Assembly (NCBI GenBank): GCA_019352035.1
Contig: JABBNZ010000011.1
Span: 1-49,985 of the forward strand
Direction: 5' to 3'
Source of the DNA: Pseudomonadota bacterium
GTDB lineage: Bacteria > Pseudomonadota > Gammaproteobacteria > Steroidobacterales > Steroidobacteraceae
DNA length: 49,985 nt
The notes below the pieces were generated by a model. The model made no database searches, was not told where the DNA came from, and was given only the letters and a program-made list of their open reading frames with translations. Every line of letters begins with the position of its first letter. Position 1 is the stretch's first letter. A program made the translations under genes and the position numbers. Shown piece by piece: positions 16,874 to 26,348 of the stretch.

Positions 16874-17781
16874 CACCGGATTGATAGCGCATCCGTTGCG
16901 GGGCCGCATCCGCAAAGATACGGATCGCCGTCACCCTCGGGAGTGACGGCGAGCTCTCCGGTCACGAGGTCGAGCAGCTCCGCGGTCACCTCCTCCTGGC
17001 GCGCCCTCGACCCCTCGAGGCGCAGCGTCTGCAGGCGCTTGCCGACGTTGTCATGCGCAGCCTCCATCGCGGCAAAGCGCGCGCCGTTCTCGGCGGCCAG
17101 AGACTCGACGGCCGCTGCCGTGAGCCGCGCCAGGATGTATTCGGCCGTGATCCTTTCGAGGAGCTCCGCCGCGGACAGGTCATGGAGCGGTGGCGGCCCG
17201 GACCGCTCGCGCTGCGGCGCGATCTCGAGCGGAAAGAGCCGATGGCGCTGGATATCGGACGTGCCGCTGCGCTGATACCGCGCAAACACGACTTCCGCGT
17301 GCGCCGTCTCGCCGAGCGCGATGGCGGGATAGAGCGCCTCCTGGAGCTGACGCACGGTTTGCGGGATGCTCGCGAGCCGTGTCGCCATCGAATGAGCCGA
17401 TGTCGGAGAAAGGTCCCGCTCCGCAGCGAGAGCGGCGCCACGGCTGCCGGCGATGATGAGCGTGTCGCCCGGTCCCGGCGATGCGGCCTCGAGCAGTCGC
17501 TCGTTGAAGCCGCCTACGAAGCCGTGCTCGCTCGCGAATACGACGATCGCCCGGCGGCTGCCGGGCGCGGGCCGCTCGCCCGGGACCATGCGCGCCTCGG
17601 CCGCGATCGCGAGCGCCTGGCGCACCGCCCTGGCCAACGCGTCACCGTATTGCCGCACGCCGGCCAGAGCGCGCGCCGCTTCCTGCACCCGCATGCTGGC
17701 GATCGCGCGCATGGCGCCGACGATCCGTTGCAGCTCCTCCATGCTCGCGACATGCCGTTGTATCTCGGCGAGACGCATCAC
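16873..17781 (-). CDS. atpG: N-ATPase gamma subunit
   Basis: The 302-residue F1 rotor shaft. The N-terminal coiled helix has [31 protein letters not shown] and the C-terminal helix has [56 protein letters not shown], the classical gamma end with its RQxxITxEL-like segment. The middle Rossmann part contains [20 protein letters not shown]. It is the last gene of atpDCQRBEFAG, the order typical of N-type ATPases. Its start overlaps the atpA stop by four bases. Confidence 0.92.
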   Translation of the reverse strand: MMRLAEIQRHVASMEELQRIVGAMRAIASMRVQEAARALAGVRQYGDALARAVRQALAIAAEARMVPGERPAPGSRRAIVVFASEHGFVGGFNERLLEAASPGPGDTLIIAGSRGAALAAERDLSPTSAHSMATRLASIPQTVRQLQEALYPAIALGETAHAEVVFARYQRSGTSDIQRHRLFPLEIAPQRERSGPPPLHDLSAAELLERITAEYILARLTAAAVESLAAENGARFAAMEAAHDNVGKRLQTLRLEGSRARQEEVTAELLDLVTGELAVTPEGDGDPYLCGCGPATDALSIR

Positions 17782-19322
17782 TTCACGGCCGACGGCCGCG
17801 CCGCGGCCTGTACCAGTGCCTGTGCCAGCGCGGCGAGCACCTGTCGCAGCTTCGTCCGCGCCTCATCCGTCAGCGGTTGGGACCGGTCATCGAGCGCCAG
17901 CGTCTGCGGGCAATGCGCCGCGAGCCAGTCGTGCAACCGCTCGCGAAAGAGACCGACGCGCTCCAGCGGGACCTCATCGAGCACCCGCTCCGCGAGAGCC
18001 AGCAACAGCGCCGTCTGCACGCCCACCGAAAGCGGCCCGTATTGCGGTTGCGCGAAAACGGCGCGGATCCGCCGTCCGTGCTCGATCACCCGCCGCGTTC
18101 GCTCATCGACCAGCGTGCCGAAGCGTGTGAACACCTCGAGCTCGAGAAACTGCGCGTAATCCAGCCGCAGCCTCTCGGCGAGCGGCTTCACGACGGCCGC
18201 CTGCGCTTTGCCCCCGACCCGCGAGACACTCCTGCCGACATCGATGGCCGGCTTCTGATTCTCGTAGAAGAGCGCCGGGTCGAGATAGATCTGGCCGTCG
18301 GTGATCGAGATGAGGTTGGTGGGAATGTAGGCGCTGAGATTGCCGGCCTGCGTCTCCGCGATCGGCAGCACCGTCAGCGAGCCGCCGCCGCGCCCGGGCG
18401 CGAGCTTGGCGGCCCGCTCGAGCAGGCGGGAGTGAATGTAGAAGATGTCGCCGGGATAGGCCTCGCGGCCCGGGGGCCGGCGCAGCAGGAGCGACAACTC
18501 CCGGTATACCGCCGCATGCTTGGTGAGATCATCGAGCACCAGCAGCACGTCGCGGCCTGCCTCCATGAAGTACTCGGCCATGCTGCACGCCGCATAGGGC
18601 GTCAGCCACTGCAAACCGGGCGCCGCATCGGCTTCCCCCACGACGAAGAGGCAGCGCTCCGGCGCTCCGTAGCGGCGCACCGCGTCGATCACGCGGGCCA
18701 GCGAAGATGCCTTCTGTCCTATCGCCGCATACACGCAGATCACATCGCTCGTGCGTTGGTTGATGATCGTATCCACCGCGATGGCGGTCTTGCCGGTGCC
18801 GCGGTCGCCGATGATGAGCTCGCGCTGGCCGCGGCCCAGGGGAATTGCGGCATCGACCGCGAGCACGCCGGTCGCCAGGGGGCGGTCCACGAGCGCACGG
18901 CTCACGATCGAGGGCGCGGGACGCTCCACCGGCGCAGTCGACCGAGTGGCCACGGGCTGGCCGCCGTCGAGCGGCCGGCCCAGCGCATCGACCACACGGC
19001 CGAGCAGCGCATCGCCCACCGGCACGCTGACGACCTCGCTCGAGCCGCGCACGAGCTTGCCGGCGCTTACGGCGGCAGCCTCTCCGAGCAGAACACAGCC
19101 GATGGTGGTCTCGCCCAGCTCCACCGCCTGCGCGGCGACTCCGCCCTCGATCTCGAGCAGCTCCTCCAGCCGGGTGTCGGGCAGCCCCTCCACGGTCGCG
19201 ACGCCGTCGCCGGCTCGTACGACGCGGCCGAACCGGGTGACGCTCGGCGCCAGCGCCGCTTGCGCGATGCGCTTGCGGCCGCGCGCCAGCCACTGTTGGA
19301 AATCCTCAGCGATCCGGTCCAT
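17778..19322 (-). CDS. atpA: N-ATPase alpha subunit
   Basis: The 514-residue non-catalytic F1 subunit. Key motifs are the P-loop [18 protein letters not shown], the [11 protein letters not shown]alker B strand and [10 protein letters not shown], whose arginine is the expected finger reaching the beta site. The N-terminal beta barrel contains [28 protein letters not shown]. It overlaps the end of atpF by 17 bases. All catalytic hallmarks are intact, so the enzyme should be active. Confidence 0.95.
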   Translation of the reverse strand: MDRIAEDFQQWLARGRKRIAQAALAPSVTRFGRVVRAGDGVATVEGLPDTRLEELLEIEGGVAAQAVELGETTIGCVLLGEAAAVSAGKLVRGSSEVVSVPVGDALLGRVVDALGRPLDGGQPVATRSTAPVERPAPSIVSRALVDRPLATGVLAVDAAIPLGRGQRELIIGDRGTGKTAIAVDTIINQRTSDVICVYAAIGQKASSLARVIDAVRRYGAPERCLFVVGEADAAPGLQWLTPYAACSMAEYFMEAGRDVLLVLDDLTKHAAVYRELSLLLRRPPGREAYPGDIFYIHSRLLERAAKLAPGRGGGSLTVLPIAETQAGNLSAYIPTNLISITDGQIYLDPALFYENQKPAIDVGRSVSRVGGKAQAAVVKPLAERLRLDYAQFLELEVFTRFGTLVDERTRRVIEHGRRIRAVFAQPQYGPLSVGVQTALLLALAERVLDEVPLERVGLFRERLHDWLAAHCPQTLALDDRSQPLTDEARTKLRQVLAALAQALVQAAARPSAVK

Positions 19323-20061
19323 GAGACCGGACCTCCTGTTGCAAAGCGGCGATGGCCCCCTGGACGGAGAAGCCCAGTCGCGCGTGAGGGAACCGCAGCT
19401 CCGCGCCGGCGATCAATCCGGGCTCGGTATCGAAGGCGACGCTGGCCTCGGGAGCGGCCGCGGCCCGCAGCCGCGCGCGCCATTGCTCCTGAGCCCCGGC
19501 GGCCAGGGGCGCTGCCGTCACGACCCGCAGCGTGCCCCCGCCGGAGAGCTGATCCGACAGCTCCCGCAGCTCCTCGCGCGGCAATGCCGTGAGATGGCCT
19601 TCGATCCGCTCGAGCCACGCCTGCACCCGCAAGGGCTCCGGAATCTGCGCCAGTACCCGGCTCGCGATGTCGGCCGCCAGATCGAGCGCCGCACTCCTTA
19701 ACTCCTCCTGCGCCAGCTCGCGCTCGCGCGCTAGCGTCCTGCGGCCCTCCTCCAACAGCCCCTGCGCTTCGCGCTGCGCCTGTGCCTGGCGGGCCGCCAA
19801 CAGTGCGCGGCCCTCCTCCTCCGTTCGGGCGAGTGCGGCCGCCCGCTCGCCCGCGAGCCCGGCGCGCTGCGCCTCGAGATCGGCGAGCTGCCGCTTCGCG
19901 GCCTCGGCCTCGCTCGCCGCTTGCGCCTGCTGCCCGAGGAGGGCGGCCCGCCGCGCGTCGATCGTCCGCAGCACGGGTCGATAGAGGAAGCGCTGCAGCA
20001 GCCAGACCAGGATCGCGAAATTGACCAGCTGCAGCGTCAGCGTGGACCACTCGAGGCGCAT
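19306..20061 (-). CDS. atpF: N-ATPase b subunit with extended, delta-like C-terminal part
   Basis: This 251-residue protein begins with one membrane helix ([20 protein letters not shown]), followed by a long Ala/Glu/Arg-rich coiled coil (about 35-145). The last hundred residues form a folded segment ([29 protein letters not shown]...[18 protein letters not shown]) resembling the C-terminal part of the delta subunit. The family b subunit is normally about 155-160 residues, and no separate atpH exists in this operon. The fusion therefore explains how the stator reaches the top of F1. Confidence 0.88.
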   Translation of the reverse strand: MRLEWSTLTLQLVNFAILVWLLQRFLYRPVLRTIDARRAALLGQQAQAASEAEAAKRQLADLEAQRAGLAGERAAALARTEEEGRALLAARQAQAQREAQGLLEEGRRTLARERELAQEELRSAALDLAADIASRVLAQIPEPLRVQAWLERIEGHLTALPREELRELSDQLSGGGTLRVVTAAPLAAGAQEQWRARLRAAAAPEASVAFDTEPGLIAGAELRFPHARLGFSVQGAIAALQQEVRSHGPDR

Positions 20062-20067
20062 GGCCGC

Positions 20068-20307
20068 TCAGACGTAGGGGTTGGCAAAGAGCAGGATCAG
20101 CGCGATGACCAGGCAGTAGATCGCCATGGTCTCGATCATGGCGAGCCCTACGAAAAGCGTACGCGAGATCGTCCCGGCCGCTTCCGGCTGGCGCGCGATG
20201 GCATCCATGGCGGCGGCGACCGAGCGGCCCTCGCCCAGCGCCGGCCCGATCGAGCCGATGGAGACGGCCGCCGCGGCGGCAATGATGCTGATGAGCTTGG
20301 CGTCCAT
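20068..20307 (-). CDS. atpE: N-ATPase c subunit (two membrane glutamates)
   Basis: A 79-residue hairpin of two membrane helices with the polar loop ARQPEA. Helix 1 has IGPALGEG with E26; helix 2 has [12 protein letters not shown] with E59, T60 and Y64. Compared with sodium-binding rings, where helix 1 carries glutamine and helix 2 carries E-S-T and Tyr, glutamine is replaced by E26 and the serine by threonine. A two-carboxylate site is typical of N-ATPase rings. Whether the ion is Na+ or H+ cannot be settled by sequence; the second glutamate would be compatible with protons. The gene lies between atpB and atpF. Confidence 0.93.
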   Translation of the reverse strand: MDAKLISIIAAAAAVSIGSIGPALGEGRSVAAAMDAIARQPEAAGTISRTLFVGLAMIETMAIYCLVIALILLFANPYV

Positions 20308-20322
20308 TGGATCCTCTTGCAG

Positions 20323-20991
20323 TTATGAATCATCGGCCGTCGCCGCGCCGATGAACACCGTGGCGAGCATGGAGAAGATGTAGGCCTGCACGACGCCGAC
20401 CAGCAGCTCGAGCGCCATGAGCGGGATCGGCACGAACAGTCCGGCGAGCGCGAGCACAATGCCGATCAGGAACTCGCCGCTCATGATGTTGCCGAAGAGA
20501 CGCACCATCAGGGAGAAGGTGCGCGTGACTTCCGCCAGGAGGTTCAGAGGCAGCATGATCGGCTTCGGCCGCGCGAAACTGCCGAGATAGGCGGAGAGGC
20601 CCCGGGCGCGGATGCCGAACCAGTGCACGGACAGGAACACCACGAGCGCGAGCGCCGCCGGTGTCTCGATCCTGCCGGTGGGCGCCTGCACGCCCGGCAC
20701 GATGCCGCAGACGTTCGCCGTGAGAAGGAAGATAAAGAGCGTGCCGAGGAGCGGCAGCAGCGGGCGCGCATCGCGGCGGACGACCTCCTCGATCTGGCTC
20801 TGAATGCCGGTGACGAGAAGCTCGAGCACCGCCTGCAGCCGCGATGGCTCGGGGCGCAGGCGCCGGGTCCCCGCCCAGGACCCGATGGCGAGCACGGCCA
20901 TGATGCCCCAGGTCGTCACCACCGGCCGGGTCACCGGGACCGGGCCCAGGCGAAACACCACCGCGGCGGCGAGCGGCGACCCCGGTGTCAT
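20323..20991 (-). CDS. atpB: N-ATPase a subunit
   Basis: The 222-residue stator channel protein with five to six membrane helices. The conserved arginine is in TFSLMVRLFGNIMSGEFL, and FLLTANVCGIVPG and GVVQAYIFSMLATVFIG match the family. Its ATG at 20991 overlaps the atpR stop (ATGA). Short length and a compact N-terminus are usual for N-type enzymes. Confidence 0.93.
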   Translation of the reverse strand: MTPGSPLAAAVVFRLGPVPVTRPVVTTWGIMAVLAIGSWAGTRRLRPEPSRLQAVLELLVTGIQSQIEEVVRRDARPLLPLLGTLFIFLLTANVCGIVPGVQAPTGRIETPAALALVVFLSVHWFGIRARGLSAYLGSFARPKPIMLPLNLLAEVTRTFSLMVRLFGNIMSGEFLIGIVLALAGLFVPIPLMALELLVGVVQAYIFSMLATVFIGAATADDS

Positions 20992-21281
20992 GTGGGCTTC
21001 CGTGCCGCGCGCAGCGCGAGCTGCCGGGCCGTCAGGAATCCGAGGAACGCGGCGAGCAGCGGCCACGCGCCCCAGGCCATCGTGAAGGCGAAAAAGACGG
21101 CCGCGGCCGCAAGTCGCGCGAGCAGCCCGCCGATGCTCCTCCAGAGCGCGCCCGCCTCGGCGGCCGTGTACGCGGCCACATCCCGGCGCAACGCCGCGAA
21201 GTAGGCGCGGCCGAACGCGAGACCCATCGCCGCAAAGAGCAGCGTGAGCCACGGAGCGGCGCCCAGCGGATGCGCAATCAT
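20988..21281 (-). CDS. atpR: N-ATPase accessory membrane subunit AtpR
   Basis: A 97-residue protein with three hydrophobic segments: PLGAAPWLTLLFAAMGLAFGRAYFAAL, LLARLAAAAVFFAFTMAWGAW and PLLAAFLGFLTARQLALRA. Position between AtpQ and a, together with size and the arginine-containing second and third helices, identifies AtpR, a subunit found only in N-ATPases and probably involved in rotor assembly or in contacting the extra carboxylate of the c ring. ATG 21281 overlaps the atpQ stop. Confidence 0.82.
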   Translation of the reverse strand: MIAHPLGAAPWLTLLFAAMGLAFGRAYFAALRRDVAAYTAAEAGALWRSIGGLLARLAAAAVFFAFTMAWGAWPLLAAFLGFLTARQLALRAARKPT

Positions 21282-21524
21282 GATCGATTCAACCGCTGCC
21301 ACGCGAGCACGCAGCCGAGGGTGATGCCTGTGAGCAGCAGCGCCAGCGTGAAGGCGACTCCCGTCCCGAACCGGCGATCCAGCCACCTGCCGGCATAGAT
21401 GCCGAGAAGGGCGGTGAGGATGATGGTCCAGCCGAGCGCGCCGGCCTGCGCCAGGTCCTTGCCGATGGAGCGCTGCTCGTCCTTGCGCGCGCGCGCTCGC
21501 CGCTCGCGGTGGCGGCGCACCACC

Positions 21525-21544
<20 letters not shown>
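21278..21544 (-). CDS. atpQ: N-ATPase accessory membrane subunit AtpQ (AtpI-like)
   Basis: An 88-residue protein with a charged N-terminus (MPRPLDEVVRRHRERRARARKDEQ) and two membrane helices: GALGWTIILTALLGIYAGRWLDRRFG and GVAFTLALLLTGITLGCVLAW. This is the AtpI/AtpQ hairpin used to assemble the c ring. I start it at ATG 21544 inside the end of atpC; the longer frame upstream is out-of-frame atpC. Confidence 0.82.
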
Positions 21545-23458
<1,914 letters not shown>

Positions 23459-24232
23459 CTATCCGCCGCCGGTGGCCGCGAGCGGCGCATGGCGCATGGC
23501 AGCCGACTGGGCCGCAAGACTCAACACCGCGACGCTGTCCGTCGCGGCTCGCGCGGTTTCGCGCGGGATCCGGGGGAGCGCGCTCAGCGCTTGCGCGACG
23601 CGCTCCGGTGTGCCGAGGTCACTCCAACCGCAGTCGGGGATCGGCAGCGCCCGCAGGTGCTGCTCCTGGCCCTGGAGGATCGAGCGCGAGAAATCGAGGG
23701 TGGGCAGCGTCTCGTAGAGCCGCGCGAGCGCCTCCCCGGCAATCCCGCCCGGCTCCCCGCGGATGGCATCCCGCATGGCGGTCACGATATCCGGGCAGCG
23801 CCGCTCGAAGAGCTTCAGCAGTGACTGTCCGTCCGCGGCGATGATGAACGTGTTCCACAGCGCGCCTTGCTCGAGAAGCCGCTGGGCGCCGGCCGTGTCG
23901 GGCTTTTCCACGAAGCGCTCGACGGCGTGATGGCTGTGGCCGGCCAGCCGATGCGCAACGATGTAGCCGAGCTGGCAGTCGGGCGCCGTCGGCTCGAGGC
24001 CGAGGAGCAGGATCTCCGCCCGCTCGCACTGCGGCGGAGCCGCCGCGTAGCGCAAGGCTCGCGCGAGCCGGTCCTCCTCGCGCACGTGGTGGTCGGAAGG
24101 CAACACGACGATCCGTGCGTGCGGATCACGCTCGAGAAGCATGATGAGCGGCAGCAGCAAGCCGATGGCCGTGCCGCGATTCTGCGGCTGGACGATGAGG
24201 TTCCCCCAGGGCCCAAAGTCTGTCGGAATCGC
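23459..24232 (-). pseudogene. 5'-truncated mannose-1-phosphate guanylyltransferase-like remnant
   Basis: The readable frame encodes the later part of a GDP-mannose pyrophosphorylase-like nucleotidyltransferase: NLIVQPQNRGTAIGLLLPLIMLLERDP, VLPSDHHV, GYIVAHRL, VERFVEKPD, GALWNTFIIAADG and DFSRSILQ. The family normally starts with about 90 residues containing the GGxGxRL nucleotide loop, which I find in no frame upstream. The frame is closed by TGA at 24233-24235 and has no ATG or GTG before the conserved part; TTG 24160 is the first plausible start and would delete more. An ATG in another frame at 24255 joins only with a frameshift. I regard it as a decayed gene, although its 3' part is intact. 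Confidence 0.7.
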
Positions 24233-24299
24233 TCATCGCACGAGGCCTCGCTCATGAACGGTGACCGCGCCAGCCTCGTACAGGTCGGCGGTCGCGAAA

Positions 24300-24317
24300 A
24301 TACGCACCTGTACCTAA
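24300..24317 (-). promoter_or_regulatory. Inverted heptamer site B', distal copy before the host-attachment gene
   Basis: The + strand reads ATACGCA-CCTG-TACCTAA. The left heptamer (TGCGTAT on the other strand) is a perfect fit to the family and the right one is weaker. It lies 31 bases, about three helical turns, upstream of site B. Confidence 0.4.
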
Positions 24318-24330
24318 GGCGGTGCCGCGC

Positions 24331-24348
24331 ATCCGCATTGCTACGCAT
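24331..24348 (-). promoter_or_regulatory. Inverted heptamer site B before the host-attachment gene
   Basis: The + strand reads ATCCGCA-TTGC-TACGCAT, differing from site A at only two of eighteen bases. It continues as GGCGG, so the string CGCATGGCGG (24344-24353) is identical to that at 6609-6618. It stands about 70 bases before ATG 24418. Confidence 0.55.
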
Positions 24349-24417
24349 GGCGGGGAATGTCGATGCATGGCCCAATCGCGTTGGGCGGTCACTGAGTCAT
24401 GACCGCAGGAGGCCCAA

Positions 24418-24894
24418 ATGCGTGTCCGTATCGTGGTCGCCGACCAGAGCGAAGCCAGGTTCTACGATGTCGAGCACCGCGACTCGCAGTTGCGGCTCAT
24501 CGCCACCCTCACCGACCCGCTGGCGCATCTGCACGACCGTGATTTCAAGTCGGATCGTCCGGGGCGGGTCTACGACCATGCGGCCGGGAAGGGCCGGCGC
24601 GGCGCCACGGCTCATCACGGCACGGCCGGCGAGCGCAGTCCGCGCAAGCACGAGGCGGAGATGTTCGCTCGCAGGATCGCCGCGCAGGTCCAGACCGCCT
24701 ACCGTCAGAACGAGTTCGATCGGCTGATCCTCATTGCCGCTCCGGGATTTCTCGGCCTGTTGCGGCACGCTCTACCGGCCTCCCTCACCGCGATCGTCGC
24801 CGGGGAAGTGGGCAAGAACCTCGTCCGGGAGGCTGCGACGGCCGTGGCGGCGCACGTGCCGGCCGATACGTTCCACACCGTCGCGCAGGGCTGA
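24418..24894 (+). CDS. Host-attachment family protein (PF10116-like)
   Basis: The 158-residue protein begins MRVRIVVADQSEARFYDVE, a strand-and-loop pattern of the host-attachment family, and contains HEAEMFARRIAAQVQTAYRQNEFDRLILIAAPGFLGLLRHALP, the conserved core of these proteins. The family name comes from an Agrobacterium attachment phenotype; the biochemical role is unknown, though the fold is related to release-factor-like domains. A strong ribosome site, CAGGAGG, precedes ATG 24418. Two heptamer sites lie upstream, so I infer stress or low-oxygen induction. Confidence 0.82.
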   Translation: MRVRIVVADQSEARFYDVEHRDSQLRLIATLTDPLAHLHDRDFKSDRPGRVYDHAAGKGRRGATAHHGTAGERSPRKHEAEMFARRIAAQVQTAYRQNEFDRLILIAAPGFLGLLRHALPASLTAIVAGEVGKNLVREAATAVAAHVPADTFHTVAQG

Positions 24895-24909
24895 GCCGTT
24901 CCATTCGAG

Positions 24910-25977
24910 CTACGCCGGCGGCGGGTCCCGAAGCGCCGCCGCGAGTTGGATGTGACGCAGCGCGTCGGCCAGATAGGAATACGCCCGGGTCTTCCACGCG
25001 CGCCGTTCGCCGGCGAAGGCCCGGTCCCGCAGGTGCCAGGCCGCGATCTGCGCCCGCACGGCGGCTCTGCGGCTCATGTAGAAATGCATCAGGATCGGCG
25101 GCACCGGATCGCCGGCGAGGCGGCGGTAGCGCGCGAGCAGCCCTTCCCCCGCCGCCGCCGCCGCGAGCCGCGCGCATTCGAGCGCGAGGAACGCGAGCTC
25201 CTCCGCCGGATCGAGCCGGCGGAGGCCGCGGTCGAACTCCAGGCAATCGATCACGCAGGCTCGCATCGAGGAGGTGCCGAGAAAGACGTGCTCGGGGCGC
25301 AGATCGCCGTGACCGTCCAGCAGCCGTGCGCCCCGGCCGGCGAGCGCCCGCGCATGGCGGTTGACGAAGTCGAGCTGCGCCCGGGAAAGATTGACGATCC
25401 GGCTGCGGCTCAAGCCGAGATCGCGCGCGCAGAGCTCATCCGCGTTGCGCCGGATCTCACGAGAGAGCCGCGCGCGATAAGCGCCGTCGGTCAGCGGGCG
25501 GCGCTGCGCATGCCGAAAGAACGCTGCGAGAGTCGCCGCGAGCCGATCGAGGTCCGTGGGGCGCAGCCCGCCCGCCGCGATGACGCGGTCGAGCATGCGT
25601 GTCGCGGGCAGCCGGCGCATCTGCACCAGCCAGTCGGCGACGCGGGAGCCGGCCATCGCCCGCAGGCTCAGCGAGCCTTTCGCATCGCGGTACAGCGGCA
25701 CGACCCGTAGGTAGACGTGGGGCGCCAGGCGGCGGTTGAGCCGCAGCTCATCGCGGCACGCGCGCTCCCGGCGTGCGAGCGTCCGATAGTCCATCGCGCC
25801 CTGCCGCAGCGGCTTCTTGAGCTTGTAGGCGCGGGTCCCCGTGAGGAACACAAACGCGAAATGCGTTTCGATGATCTCGACGGGCCGCCGCCGCCCCGCG
25901 TAATGACACGGATCCGCGAGCCACGCGACCTTCGCGTGCAAGACCGCTTCCCTCGAGCCGATGGGATTGGGAGGCAT
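24910..25977 (-). CDS. Aminoglycoside-phosphotransferase-like kinase (COG2187 type), no AAA domain
   Basis: A 355-residue protein of the APH-like fold. It opens with VEIIETHFAFVFLTGTRAYKLKKPLRQGAMDY, where the lysine pair is in the nucleotide-binding strand, followed by DELRLNRRLAPHVYLRVVPL. The catalytic loop is GHGDLRPEHVFLG and the metal-binding part is ACVIDCLEFDRGLRRLDPAEELAFLALEC. The same layout forms the N-terminal half of the fusion protein at 38433-40010, which also has a P-loop kinase domain. The substrate is unknown. The start is taken as ATG 25977; its ribosome site is poor. Confidence 0.82.
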   Translation of the reverse strand: MPPNPIGSREAVLHAKVAWLADPCHYAGRRRPVEIIETHFAFVFLTGTRAYKLKKPLRQGAMDYRTLARRERACRDELRLNRRLAPHVYLRVVPLYRDAKGSLSLRAMAGSRVADWLVQMRRLPATRMLDRVIAAGGLRPTDLDRLAATLAAFFRHAQRRPLTDGAYRARLSREIRRNADELCARDLGLSRSRIVNLSRAQLDFVNRHARALAGRGARLLDGHGDLRPEHVFLGTSSMRACVIDCLEFDRGLRRLDPAEELAFLALECARLAAAAAGEGLLARYRRLAGDPVPPILMHFYMSRRAAVRAQIAAWHLRDRAFAGERRAWKTRAYSYLADALRHIQLAAALRDPPPA

Positions 25978-26011
25978 GGAGGAGTCTTCATGGCGGCGGC
26001 GCGTGAGGTGC

Positions 26012-26028
26012 ATTCGCATTAGTACGGA
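26012..26028 (-). promoter_or_regulatory. Inverted heptamer site C upstream of the class II RNR operon
   Basis: The + strand reads ATTCGCA-TTAG-TACGGAC (through 26029), again a 7-4-7 pair. It lies between the APH-like gene (starting at 25977 on the minus strand) and nrdJ (26349). A possible -10, GTATGC, begins at 26047. If it drives nrdJ the leader would be about 290 bases. Confidence 0.5.
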
Positions 26029-26146
26029 CTCGCACCCGGCCCGCACGTATGCCGCAGCGGCGACTACTGCTTCCGCGGGCGCAGCCGCCGTGGAACGCTA
26101 CCGCACAGCCGCTCGCGAGCCTGCGAGTCGATCCGAGGTCGCCGTC

Positions 26147-26332
26147 ATGACGATACGCAGAGTCACCGCACCGATTCTCTATGCGCAGAGCGCTTCAGGC
26201 CGTTGGCTTTCCAGCCTGACAGCCGCCATGGACGAGGGGGCGGCAATCCTGTGCCGCACGTGCTGGCGGCAAGGCCGCACGCTGGAGCTTCGGCCCGTGC
26301 GCATGGAGCAGCCGCCGCGGCCGGCTCGCTGA
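26147..26332 (+). CDS. Possible small protein in the long nrdJ leader
   Basis: A 61-codon frame starts at ATG 26147 with GAGG nine bases upstream and ends 16 bases before nrdJ. It encodes a moderately basic peptide with two cysteines in CRTCW. I recognise no family. The 371-base region 25978-26348 otherwise contains only heptamer site C and no other gene; no adenosylcobalamin riboswitch could be recognised by eye, though it would be a natural place for one. Confidence 0.3.
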   Translation: MTIRRVTAPILYAQSASGRWLSSLTAAMDEGAAILCRTCWRQGRTLELRPVRMEQPPRPAR

Positions 26333-26348
26333 CGCGCGGCGTCGCCCG

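Noticed and set aside
23815-24375. Minus-strand frame starting MGHASTF as the true N-terminus of the nucleotidyltransferase
   Set aside because: It shows none of the family's N-terminal motifs and is out of frame with the conserved part.
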